Positions 50,682 through 58,839 of a DNA stretch of 64,000 nucleotides are shown piece by piece. Location of the stretch: NCBI RefSeq assembly GCF_007859915.1, contig NZ_SJPM01000015.1:86762-150761 (forward strand), given 5' to 3'. This DNA is from Neorhodopirellula pilleata. GTDB taxonomy: Bacteria; Planctomycetota; Planctomycetia; Pirellulales; Pirellulaceae. The translations under genes and the position numbers were made by a program. Within the stretch, counting starts at the first letter, position 1. Each line of letters starts with the position of its first letter. Below the pieces are notes generated by a model. That model saw nothing but the letters and a program-made list of their open reading frames with translations, made no database searches and was not told the origin of the DNA.

Positions 50682-51869
50682 TTATCCGACGACCCGCAGC
50701 CTCATCGGCGACTGCGTATCGGTAGGCAAGATTCCGGTCGGCATCGGCAGCGTCGTGAGCGTGTCGAAAATCGGTCGCTCTTGGCCGTGATAGTGACGCT
50801 CGAAAACATCGTTCGAGACGTGCCCCGTGATCCAACGGCCGACGCCCGTGTACCCGATCGTCGATCCGTGCGATTCGGCTCGAGTCCCGGCCGTGCATCG
50901 CAGATGCTTTATCAAATACTCGCGTGACGACTCCTCGACGTTCCCGTCCGCATCGAACTCGAGTCTCGGCCGTGGCTTCGCTTCGGCTTCGGCAAGTATC
51001 CGCCGCCATTGGCCGTAGACGCCGTCCTTCGACAACGGACACGGAAACAACGCGGCCGATTGATCGTCCGGCGCGAACGACTCGCGCCAACGGCCGAGCC
51101 AATGCCCGACGGCCGGCGTGATCGGCAAGCACAACGGAAACGACTTTCGGCCGCGTGTCTTGTTCGGAACCCACGCGAGCCAACCGAGCGGCGACTCGAT
51201 CGACCCGTTTTCGCTGGGATTGATCCCGGCCGGCCGGATCGACGACCATCGGATCGGCCGCAAGTGCGGTTCGTATCGAATGAGATCCTGGGTTCGCATC
51301 CCATACGTCGCGAACATCACCACGGCCGCCCGCCAAAACGAAGGCGGATCGATCGGCTTGCTCCCGGCCGAGTCCGGCCACGTCGCCACGTCGCACGCCT
51401 TGAAAATCGCCGCGATCGTCTCGTCGGGAATAACCAGCTTCCCGATCTGACGCGGTTGCGGCACCTTCCGCACGCGGACTAGCCCCCGCGACTCGTCGAG
51501 CGTCCCGTCCTCGACGGCGGCGGCGAGAATCTGCTCGATCGCCTGTAGCGTCTTGTTCAGCGATCGCGGCGAGACCTTCCGCGACTTTCCATCTCGCCCC
51601 GGAATTTCCTGCCCGATCACGCTCCGGCGGAACTCGGAAAGTGCTTGCGGCGTCACGTCGCCAAGCCCCGGACTCACTGTCCGGTCCTTTTCCCCGGTCA
51701 ACGATTCGCGGCCCTTTTCGGTCCACCATTTCCAACGAAAGACGGCTTGTTTCAGCTCGCCGATCCGATCGTTCGAGAGCCCCCGGTCGATCGCTTCGGG
51801 AAGGAACTCGAGCCGAAAATAATCGTCGAGCGAGTGAAGGGTTTGGTGGGGTTGGATCGGTCGAATCAT
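50682..51869 (-). CDS. int: Tyrosine integrase (second copy)
   Basis: Same protein as at 18088-19275. It is ~1.7 kb from the right attachment site. Confidence 0.93.
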   Translation of the reverse strand: MIRPIQPHQTLHSLDDYFRLEFLPEAIDRGLSNDRIGELKQAVFRWKWWTEKGRESLTGEKDRTVSPGLGDVTPQALSEFRRSVIGQEIPGRDGKSRKVSPRSLNKTLQAIEQILAAAVEDGTLDESRGLVRVRKVPQPRQIGKLVIPDETIAAIFKACDVATWPDSAGSKPIDPPSFWRAAVVMFATYGMRTQDLIRYEPHLRPIRWSSIRPAGINPSENGSIESPLGWLAWVPNKTRGRKSFPLCLPITPAVGHWLGRWRESFAPDDQSAALFPCPLSKDGVYGQWRRILAEAEAKPRPRLEFDADGNVEESSREYLIKHLRCTAGTRAESHGSTIGYTGVGRWITGHVSNDVFERHYHGQERPIFDTLTTLPMPTGILPTDTQSPMRLRVVG

Positions 51870-52260
51870 CAGGTTGCCTCGTCAATGGTTGATTGCAGGC
51901 GAGATCGATCCTAACCTCCGCACACGTCGCCAGCGTCCAAGAAAATCCTAAACAGATAGCGGCCCACGCCAACGAGCGAGCGTATTTCGAGGGTCCACAA
52001 GAGATGCGCAAACAATGCGCAAGTGATCGCGCGAAATTCATTATTCGCATGGTTCGGCACCATCACCCAACGATCAGCGCAGCGTCAAAAACGCATTGCT
52101 TTGGTTGGGTCAAAAGGGTTTCGTGTTACCCTTGGTCCGCGTCGAAGAAGTCCAGCCCTGTAAGGCTGAGAGGCTCTGTAAAGCCACTGCGACGCGTGCC
52201 GCAGGTGTTTAGTACACCCGCGAAAATAGCGAATCCCGTCCGCGTGTCAACAGAGGTTCG
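51870..52260. promoter_or_regulatory. Integrase upstream region (second copy)
   Basis: Same 391-bp non-coding stretch as at 19276-19666. Confidence 0.4.
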
Positions 52261-52779
52261 CTACTTTTGAGAAAGCTCGTCGTAGGCTTGCTGGTCTTGA
52301 ACGCGAAGATTGTCGTCGATCTTAACAGCGATCTGCCGAAACTCTTTAGACCCTTTGTTGAACTTCACTTGCATCTCGTAAACGTGCGTGAACTCACCAA
52401 GAGGGTTCGTCGTTTTGAAAGTGCCGTTGACTATCCCGAACTCTTCAACAAGCAGCTCAGAACGGCTCTTTAGGTCCATTTGAATTGTGGGAAACTTTGG
52501 CTTCAGCATGTATTCGACCACAGAGTGAACCGAATATAGTTCCGCTACGCGATCCTCTTTCAACCGTTCTTCGGGTGTCATCGCAGCTCGCCGCGCCGCC
52601 TCTTCCTTGCGTTTCGCCGCTTGCTCGATACCAAACTGCTTGTTCGATTCGGCGATCGTGTCCGAAACCTTGTGCGTGATCAGTAAGCAACCACCGCACA
52701 CGAACCAACTCAGGATCATGACGGCTGTGCAAGCGATGCAAAAAACCTGAAAGCAGGACAAGCCACGTTCGTTCGTCAT
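52261..52779 (-). CDS. Membrane-anchored protein (second copy)
   Basis: Same protein as at 19667-20185. The leader base at 52794 is C here and A at 20200. Confidence 0.7.
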   Translation of the reverse strand: MTNERGLSCFQVFCIACTAVMILSWFVCGGCLLITHKVSDTIAESNKQFGIEQAAKRKEEAARRAAMTPEERLKEDRVAELYSVHSVVEYMLKPKFPTIQMDLKSRSELLVEEFGIVNGTFKTTNPLGEFTHVYEMQVKFNKGSKEFRQIAVKIDDNLRVQDQQAYDELSQK

Positions 52780-52800
52780 GCGGGTGCCTTCGGCCGATTT

Positions 52801-52856
52801 GAAAAAAAGCCGGCCTCCGTTGTACTAAACACCCAAAGAGATGTCGGAGGCCGGCT
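52801..52856 (-). terminator. Hairpin with T-run (second copy)
   Basis: Same structure as at 20207-20262. Confidence 0.65.
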
Positions 52857-52973
52857 ACGGCTTTCGCCGCCCACGAATCTTAGCGGCCGGGTGTTACAGC
52901 ACCAGACCAGATTCGAATGGTTTGTTATGATTCAGTCGTTCAGTTCGTTCCCGTTTTTCAAAAGGTCATGACG

Positions 52974-53204
52974 ATGGAAGTCTGTATCCCCGTTCGCGAA
53001 TTGCGAGACGCATTCGAAGCGAGACGAGCCAATTTCGAAAGAAAGGTCATCTCCCGCGCTCGCGACGGAAGTTTGTTTTCGACGGGCACGCGGTACGCAG
53101 ACCAAAGCGAGTCGCTATCACTGCGAGCAATCGAAGGATTTCTTGTCGAAGTTGGGGTCATCGAAAACAGCCCTGTTAATTCTGAGTCGCCACCTGAGCA
53201 TTGA
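52974..53204 (+). CDS. Small unknown protein (second copy)
   Basis: Same protein as at 20380-20610. Confidence 0.6.
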   Translation: MEVCIPVRELRDAFEARRANFERKVISRARDGSLFSTGTRYADQSESLSLRAIEGFLVEVGVIENSPVNSESPPEH

Positions 53205-53436
53205 GCGTCCGAAGCTCACTAACAGCGTCGACCAGTTCCGAATGGATACCGTCTAAGTCTTGGACCGTGCCCTTCGAGCGAACTTCGCGATGAAGAGCGA
53301 CAACCGAATCGTTTAGCGTCGCGATCGACTCGGCGACAACCTGCAAGGCCACGACGATCGCCCTATCGCCGGAGAACTCTCCATCGTCGAGATTGGCCTT
53401 AATACTTTTGAAGTCTTCGTGAATGCGAGACTGCAT
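53176..53436 (-). CDS. Small coiled-coil protein (second copy)
   Basis: Same protein as at 20582-20842. Confidence 0.6.
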   Translation of the reverse strand: MQSRIHEDFKSIKANLDDGEFSGDRAIVVALQVVAESIATLNDSVVALHREVRSKGTVQDLDGIHSELVDAVSELRTLNAQVATQN

Positions 53437-53523
53437 CGACTACACTCCGTCAGGTGACTCGTAGCATCCATGCTGTCGAAACCGGGTAAATCTTATTCCC
53501 GGCAAAAAACAAAATTTCAAAAG

Positions 53524-53570
53524 CGACGCGGACGGGACTCGAACCCGCAACCTCCGGATCGACAGTCCGG
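53524..53570 (-). other. Right prophage attachment site (phage-host junction)
   Basis: Same 47 bp as at 20930-20976. Copies diverge after the sixth base beyond the anticodon-loop region (53570/20976), so crossover lies at or left of the anticodon stem. The anticodon loop is a common crossover point for tRNA-specific tyrosine integrases. Confidence 0.88.
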
Positions 53571-53597
53571 GGCTCTAACCAATTGAGCTACCGCGCC
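53524..53597 (-). tRNA. tRNA-Asp (anticodon GTC), regenerated at right end of prophage
   Basis: 74 nt without encoded CCA. The acceptor arms GGCGCGG and CCGCGTC pair fully (one G-U) and the discriminator is G, as expected for tRNA-Asp. The anticodon loop CTGTCGA is on stem CCGGA/TCCGG, with anticodon complement at 53561-53563. The T loop is TTCGAGT. The 3' 47 bases are phage-borne (also at 20930-20976); the 5' 27 bases are host. Integration therefore left the gene intact. Confidence 0.95.
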
Positions 53598-53967
53598 TTT
53601 GAATTCTTCAGACAAGAACTCTGGGGCACACTTGTCGAGTCAGTGTTATCGTCTGATTTGCACTGATTCATGAAAAATATTTTTCAATCAGCAGCACGAC
53701 CTCGACAAAAGGCTCTCGCTGGAATTCATCGCTGTTATTTGCTAGCGAGTCATCCGGCGATGATGAGACGAAGTATATCCATGAGGTTGGTTGTTGCAAT
53801 AGGTGTCCGCAGAGTGTCGCCAAATTCTTCAGATTTGATGATAACAACGATTTTGACATCGTTTTCTTTGGCCCGTAAGTTTCCCTGTGTCTTTTTCGAT
53901 CATGTACACCCGTTTCCCGAACTAGCTTTAACTAAACGAAAATCTTGCCCTCCCATTAGTCGATCAC
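53598..53967. other. Host intergenic region next to prophage
   Basis: 370 bp with no credible gene; the open frames here lack coding character. The only notable element is a perfect 16-bp palindrome, TGAAAAATATTTTTCA, at 53671-53686. Confidence 0.5.
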
Positions 53968-54135
53968 ATGGACCTTTTCATCTCAGCGGTTTCGACCACC
54001 GAATACTTTTGGGATTCGTGGTACGAATTGAAGCAATACGCCACCGAACTGACTCCAAACCATTGGGCCGTTTTTGCCGCTAGCTCGGTGGTTTTTGGCT
54101 TCTTTTGCCTCCAAGGCAATCCATTGAAACGTTGA
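53968..54135 (+). CDS. 55-residue membrane protein
   Basis: ATG 53968 to TGA 54135. Tyr/Trp-rich N-terminal half (TTEYFWDSWYELKQYATEL), then a transmembrane helix (~33-48, WAVFAASSVVFGFFCL) and a short basic end. The composition looks like a real gene. Function unknown. No clear ribosome-binding site, which is common in this phylum. Ends converge with the DinB-like gene. Confidence 0.55.
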   Translation: MDLFISAVSTTEYFWDSWYELKQYATELTPNHWAVFAASSVVFGFFCLQGNPLKR

Positions 54136-54136
54136 A

Positions 54137-54652
54137 CTAGGCTTTACCGAGTCCCATAGCGCGTCTCCAGGCGCTGATTTGGCCCATGTGGATCATGATG
54201 TGTCCGCCCAAGTAGAAGGCGTGCATCGCGCCCTTCGTCGCGAATTTGCCCCGCATTTTTTCGTTGGGATTCTCGACCTTAAAAGCAGCATCGTCGGCTT
54301 GAAGCAGTGCTTCGATGGCGGCTTGATGAGCGGTGAAGAACTTCTGAGCAATCTCTTCCATTGGAGGATAGAGCTTGCCCTCGGGATCATCCAAACAGGT
54401 CGCCGCCGGGGAAAACAAGGCGTCGTACTTGGCCGATGGCTTGATCGCCGACGAGTCACCGCCGAGGTCTTCGACGATCCGGCACGGGTAGAGGCTTAAG
54501 TGACCAAGCACGAAGGCAGGGTGATTTGATTCGATCTTGGTCCCACCGACTTCGGCGAACCGAGCGAATTGGTCCGGTTGAACTCCTTCAATCAATCGCT
54601 CCGCGTATCCCACGCTGAGTTTGGCCGAGTCGGCAATCATGGATCCGATCAT
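54137..54652 (-). CDS. DinB-like / DUF1569-type protein
   Basis: 171 residues, standard length. His44 and His51 in NHPAFVLGHLS and the C-terminal GGHIMIHMGQISAWRR (HxxxHxGQ type) match the three-His metal site of the DinB/YfiT four-helix-bundle superfamily. Members are metal-dependent, often thiol transferases; the substrate here cannot be told. Confidence 0.85.
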   Translation of the reverse strand: MIGSMIADSAKLSVGYAERLIEGVQPDQFARFAEVGGTKIESNHPAFVLGHLSLYPCRIVEDLGGDSSAIKPSAKYDALFSPAATCLDDPEGKLYPPMEEIAQKFFTAHQAAIEALLQADDAAFKVENPNEKMRGKFATKGAMHAFYLGGHIMIHMGQISAWRRAMGLGKA

Positions 54653-54783
54653 TATTTTCCTTGGTTTGGGGAAGTTTCGTTGTTCGATGTCGACAACATC
54701 TCGGCAGAAACTACCCGCTACGGTCGAGTATCGACAGTGGTGCTAGCGACCGAGGAGCACCAATCATTTCCTCGCGGAATCGA

Positions 54784-54827
54784 CACAAAAAAACTGCCAG
54801 GTGCCGTAAGTCGGCAACTGGCAGTTT
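54784..54827 (-). terminator. Rho-independent terminator of SHD1-protein gene
   Basis: AAACTGCCAG (54791-54800) and CTGGCAGTTT (54818-54827) are perfect arms, partly extended by GTGCC/GGCAA. Minus-strand read-out is followed by T7. Confidence 0.82.
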
Positions 54828-54871
54828 GCGGTTGATGGTGAACAGAACGCCGTTCGTTATGGAAGGAAAAA

Positions 54872-56365
54872 CTACTTCGAAGTCATGGCGACGACAAAGG
54901 TCTCCATCGCATCGACGACACCTTGGACATACTCGATGTCCTGGGGGCTGAGTCGATTCATCGGAACTGTCGCGGTCTTGCCGTTGGTCTTGAGCAAGCG
55001 AATGTGATCGTCGTTGATTTGGATCAATCGACCTTCGGTGCGGAATGTTCCGGTGTTGTCGACCCAAGTTCGCACGACGGATTGCTCGAGAGCATTCTCC
55101 GGAGAATCAACAACCTCGGAAACCACCTGTTCGGCAGGTTCGGGGGTCGCGATTTCCTCAAGCGTAACGACTTCGGCCGCTTGCGGGGTTGCCTGTCCGA
55201 ACAAGTCATCCAGGTCGGAGCTTTCTTTCGGATCTGCGGCCGGTGGTTCGCCGAACAGGTCGTCCAATCCGCCGTCGGCCGGGGCCGCAGGCTCTTCCAT
55301 GGCGGGAGGATTGCCGAATAGATCGTCCAAGCCACCGTCCGCTGGAGCAGCCGAATCGGCGGGAGCTTCCATCGCCGGCGAATCGGCGGGTGAGTCGGCA
55401 GGGGTTCCGAACAGATCATCCAGACCCGCGTCGGCCGGTGCCGGGGCAGGTTCCGGCTCGCCAAACGGAGCCGGTGCGTCGGCAGGCATGCCGGGTTCGT
55501 CAGCCGGTGTACCGAAAAGATCATCTAAACCAGGATCGGCTGCGGGGGCCATCTCGGCAGGTGCATCTGCGGGAGGCGCGACTGGGGCGTCCGCTGGGGC
55601 ACCAAACAGATCGTCGACCGAATCGCTCGGAGCGGCTTCGGGCATCGCCGCAGGGGCGGGCGAATCGCCAAACAGGTCGTCAACGGACTCGGTTTTGGGC
55701 TCTGGCGTTGGTTCCGGCGTCGGCTCGGGTGTTGGTTCCGGAGTAGGCTCAGGCTTGGGCTCTGGCTTAGGTTCTGGTTTGGGTTCTGGTTTTGGCTCGG
55801 GCTTGGGTTCTGGCTTAGGCTCAGGGGTCGGCTTCACCGGTACAGGAGGTGCTTCGAAGGGGCTCGGCTCCATCGCGGGTTCGACAACCGAATCGCCAGC
55901 ATCTTCCTTGACGGCGTCATCGGCGGGTGGCTTAGCCGAGGAGGTTTTTCCAGCTTGGGAGTCCAATTTCGGCGAGTCCACCACGCGGGTATCTTCGATC
56001 GCCGGAGGTGCCGACGGGGCGGAATCGCCGTGAATCACCGAATCGCCCATCACTGATGAATCCATCATGGGAGCGGACTCGATCACCGAAGCCCCACAAC
56101 AATCCGTTGAAGGTGCAGAATACATCGGAGCGATCGACTCGCCGCATGCGACCACCGGAGCACAAACGGGAGCTGGCTCGCAACAAACGGGTTCGCAGGC
56201 GGGAGGAGCGGGAACACAGCAGGTGCAGGGCTGGCAACAAGCCGCGTCGCCACCGTGCATTCGTTTGAGCAACCAACCGGCCGACGCGGGGCTGATACTT
56301 AAAAAAGTAGCCAAGGTGACCACAAGAGTCCACCGCATGGCCCGGCGAATAGAACGTTTCATCAT
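54872..56365 (-). CDS. Secreted SHD1-domain protein with DDLFG and EPKP repeats
   Basis: 497 residues from ATG 56365 (the longer frame adds 29 unlikely residues). Signal peptide at ~1-30 (WTLVVTLATFLSISPASA), then a Cys-rich stretch (CCQPCTCC, CEPVCCEP), a Pro/Glu/Lys repeat region, seven DDLFG motifs in Ala/Pro linkers, and a C-terminal SHD1 (Sla1 homology 1) domain (TFRTEGRLIQINDDHIRL, then VPMNRLSPQD). SHD1 proteins are common in planctomycetes; the role is unknown, perhaps envelope or surface binding. Confidence 0.85.
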   Translation of the reverse strand: MMKRSIRRAMRWTLVVTLATFLSISPASAGWLLKRMHGGDAACCQPCTCCVPAPPACEPVCCEPAPVCAPVVACGESIAPMYSAPSTDCCGASVIESAPMMDSSVMGDSVIHGDSAPSAPPAIEDTRVVDSPKLDSQAGKTSSAKPPADDAVKEDAGDSVVEPAMEPSPFEAPPVPVKPTPEPKPEPKPEPKPEPKPEPKPEPKPEPTPEPTPEPTPEPTPEPKTESVDDLFGDSPAPAAMPEAAPSDSVDDLFGAPADAPVAPPADAPAEMAPAADPGLDDLFGTPADEPGMPADAPAPFGEPEPAPAPADAGLDDLFGTPADSPADSPAMEAPADSAAPADGGLDDLFGNPPAMEEPAAPADGGLDDLFGEPPAADPKESSDLDDLFGQATPQAAEVVTLEEIATPEPAEQVVSEVVDSPENALEQSVVRTWVDNTGTFRTEGRLIQINDDHIRLLKTNGKTATVPMNRLSPQDIEYVQGVVDAMETFVVAMTSK

Positions 56366-56689
56366 TTTCTCAGGAGGGGTTCGCAAAGGGCAAAATAGGT
56401 CATTTGGTCCGTAATTCCGAATCATCGTAATTATCAGCACCCCGTCAAACAAGGATCAAATTGGGACAGACGGCGCGTCGACGCGGAAAACTCCGCCTCC
56501 GGAGGAAGCTAGGGGAATTGCAATGATTGTTCCGATTCGTCTCGCCTTGAGCCACCGTTTCGGTCAAACTGGACCTGATCGCTAGTTGTTCGTCAACAAA
56601 ACTGGCCCCGAAAGCCCAGTCAAGACTTGGCTCGACGACCTTCAATCATACTTCGTAAATAGCACGTTTCCTCCCTAATCTTGTCTGCC
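56366..56689. promoter_or_regulatory. Divergent intergenic region
   Basis: 324 bp between the SHD1-protein gene (minus) and the histidine kinase gene (plus), so it should hold both promoters. A CCTCCGGAGG palindrome sits near 56508. No gene seen. Confidence 0.4.
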
Positions 56690-58528
56690 ATGCTGCGGTT
56701 CCTGCAAAGCCTCTTCTCGTCGATGAGCCTGGAACGGAAATGTCTGCTATTTTTCGGGTCGGCACTCGTCGTGCTGATGTGTGGCGCATTTTGCGTGGTT
56801 TTGTTGCTCGCCGACGGGTTCGTCAGCATGACGACACAGCAACAAGCCCGAGACGCGGCGGCGACGGAGATGATGCTGTTGCACGCCAACGCGATTTACC
56901 TAGAAAGCGTGCCCGACGATCGAACGGAAATTCAAAACCAAAAGATCGAAGCACTTCGCTCGCAACTTCTCAGCAAAGAGATTGAATTCGAAATACTAGG
57001 GCTCGACGATCCGCAGCCGTTCGATAATTTGGCCACGCCTCGTCAGCCGGAATCGTCGGCCGAACGAGCGATTCTCGAACAACTCGAACCGCTCTTCCGG
57101 GCTCGTTTGGCGGCCCGCCTCCGCGAAGATCAATCCGATAGCACCGCATCCGGTTTGGCCAAACCGTTCAACTTAGCCGACGACGCCGCGATGAGTCGAA
57201 TCGGGCCTGGCAATCGCCCGCTGTTTCAAGTCATTGGTCCGGTCAATAAACGATATACATATTACGAACCCGTCTTCATTACCCAAGACTGCATCGCCTG
57301 TCATACACCGATGGGCAAGACGATCGCCTTATCGTCCGACGTCGACGCCGAAACCCGCGCCGCTGAATTGCCTTACCGTGTTAAACGCGTCAGCATGCCG
57401 GATGATAAAATCCTTAATGATACGACCCAAATTCGAGCAATCGTGGTGGCCATGGCGATGTTGATCGTCGCGGTGACGCTGTTTGTTTTGCATGCGATCG
57501 TGCGATACTTGGTCTTGCAACCACTGCTGCATTTGCGTGACGTCAGTGACGCGATCACGCACGGCGATACCAATCAACGAGCCGTGATCGACACCGAAGA
57601 CGAGTTTCGAGAACTTGCCGACGCGTTCAATCGGATGCTGCGACACCTCACCGAAACGCAAACCCAACTCGAAAGCGTCAACCGAGAACTCGACGGTCGG
57701 GTCGACCAGTTCGCTCAACTGAACCTGCAACTCTACGAAGCGAACCGTTTAAAGACGGACTTCTTGGCCAACATGAGCCACGAGTTGCGCACTCCGCTGA
57801 ACAGCATCATCGGATTCTCCGAAGTTCTCTCGGGCATCGATTCACTCAACGACAAACAACGCCGCTACGCGACCAACATCCAAAAGAGCGGCCGATTGTT
57901 GTTGGAAATGATTAACGACATCCTCGATCTGGCCAAAGTCGAAGCCGGCAAGATGGAAGTCCGCCGCAGCGAATTCAAGCTGGCTCGCTTGATCAACGCC
58001 CAGTGCGACATGATCCAGTCGTTGTCCGAAGACAAGAATATCTCGTTGTCGATTGATGTCGGCGACGACCTACCGCTCGCTTTCCAAGACCCCAACAAAC
58101 TCGGCCAGATCATCAACAATCTGCTCAGTAACGCGATCAAGTTCACCCCCGAGGGTGGCATGATCACGGTGAAGGTCCAGGATCTCAATCGCGACCGGTT
58201 CCGCCTTTCCATCACGGACACCGGCGTAGGTATCGCTGAAGAAGACCAACCGATCATTTTTCAAAAATTTCGGCAGAGCAAAAAAGTTCTCGACGGCGAC
58301 GGTTTGACCCGTGAATTTGCAGGCACGGGGCTGGGGCTCTCGATCGTCAAGGAACTGGCGATTTTGCTAGGCGGTGAAGTCGATTTCCAAAGCGAATTGG
58401 GCCGTGGCAGTACGTTTTGGGTGACGTTGCCGTACCGCTTATCGGACCATCATGAAGATGACATGCCGCCGGTCATCTCGCATTCCACGGCGGGATTCGC
58501 CAACTCCACAACGGCAGCAACGACCTAG
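56690..58528 (+). CDS. Membrane histidine kinase with haem-binding sensor
   Basis: 612 residues from ATG 56690 (TTG 56681 is in frame). TM1 ~18-42. The periplasmic domain has the c-type haem motif CIACH (Cys201-His205) in a DUF3365/Tll0287-like context (YYEPVFITQDCIACHTPMGK). TM2 ~250-272, HAMP, coiled coil, HisKA with phospho-His364 in MSHELRTPLNS, then HATPase_c (N box NLLSNAIKF, DTGVGI, GTGLGLSIV). No response regulator is next to it. Likely senses redox state or a diffusible gas. Confidence 0.92.
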   Translation: MLRFLQSLFSSMSLERKCLLFFGSALVVLMCGAFCVVLLLADGFVSMTTQQQARDAAATEMMLLHANAIYLESVPDDRTEIQNQKIEALRSQLLSKEIEFEILGLDDPQPFDNLATPRQPESSAERAILEQLEPLFRARLAARLREDQSDSTASGLAKPFNLADDAAMSRIGPGNRPLFQVIGPVNKRYTYYEPVFITQDCIACHTPMGKTIALSSDVDAETRAAELPYRVKRVSMPDDKILNDTTQIRAIVVAMAMLIVAVTLFVLHAIVRYLVLQPLLHLRDVSDAITHGDTNQRAVIDTEDEFRELADAFNRMLRHLTETQTQLESVNRELDGRVDQFAQLNLQLYEANRLKTDFLANMSHELRTPLNSIIGFSEVLSGIDSLNDKQRRYATNIQKSGRLLLEMINDILDLAKVEAGKMEVRRSEFKLARLINAQCDMIQSLSEDKNISLSIDVGDDLPLAFQDPNKLGQIINNLLSNAIKFTPEGGMITVKVQDLNRDRFRLSITDTGVGIAEEDQPIIFQKFRQSKKVLDGDGLTREFAGTGLGLSIVKELAILLGGEVDFQSELGRGSTFWVTLPYRLSDHHEDDMPPVISHSTAGFANSTTAATT

Positions 58529-58562
58529 CGGGCTGTTGATTTAGTCTGCATCGCAACCCGAT

Positions 58563-58705
58563 GCGTTAGCGAGGGATCCCGTGCAGGCAGATAAGGGCGG
58601 GGGATCCCTCGCTTACGCGTTTTGATGTTGCGCTTTCTTCGTAACCCGCTGCGTAAGCGAGGGATAATTGATATTGCCTCATCCCTCGCTTACGCGTCGG
58701 GTTAC
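58563..58705. repeat. Two REP-like inverted repeats
   Basis: Pair 1: 58563-58579 with 58602-58618 (17-bp arms, one mismatch). Pair 2: 58641-58665 with 58681-58705 (25-bp arms, two mismatches). All four arms share the core GTAAGCGAGGGAT. They lie in the 311-bp gap after the kinase gene and could form hairpins that end or protect transcripts. Confidence 0.85.
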
Positions 58706-58839
58706 GATTCGATCGACAGCCCGCTAGTTTCGATCCCAAGAGGGGTGGGTGAAGTGCGGGGCGATGAGGTCTACAATAATGAGCGGTCGACGATTCGTCT
58801 CGTCCGGCCACTTTTCTTACCAACTAAGGTTTATCACGC

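Larger units (their letters stand above)
20977..53570. mobile_element. Complete 32,594-bp siphovirus-like prophage
   Basis: Bounded on both sides by the same tRNA-Asp 3' segment. It carries HK97-type head genes (terminases, portal, protease, capsid), head-tail joining genes, tail tube, chaperones and tape measure, which indicates a long non-contractile tail. It also has a replication block and a tyrosine integrase. I saw no disrupted essential gene, so it could be functional. No obvious CI-type repressor was recognised. Confidence 0.93.

Noticed and set aside
1..53570. Assembly error as the cause of the tandem repeat
   Set aside because: Not excluded, but a clean attachment-site junction, a regenerated tRNA and one base difference are what a true double lysogen predicts; read data must decide.
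53670..54083. 137-codon + frame right of the tRNA
   Set aside because: Composition is not protein-like, and it overlaps the better 55-residue gene in another frame.
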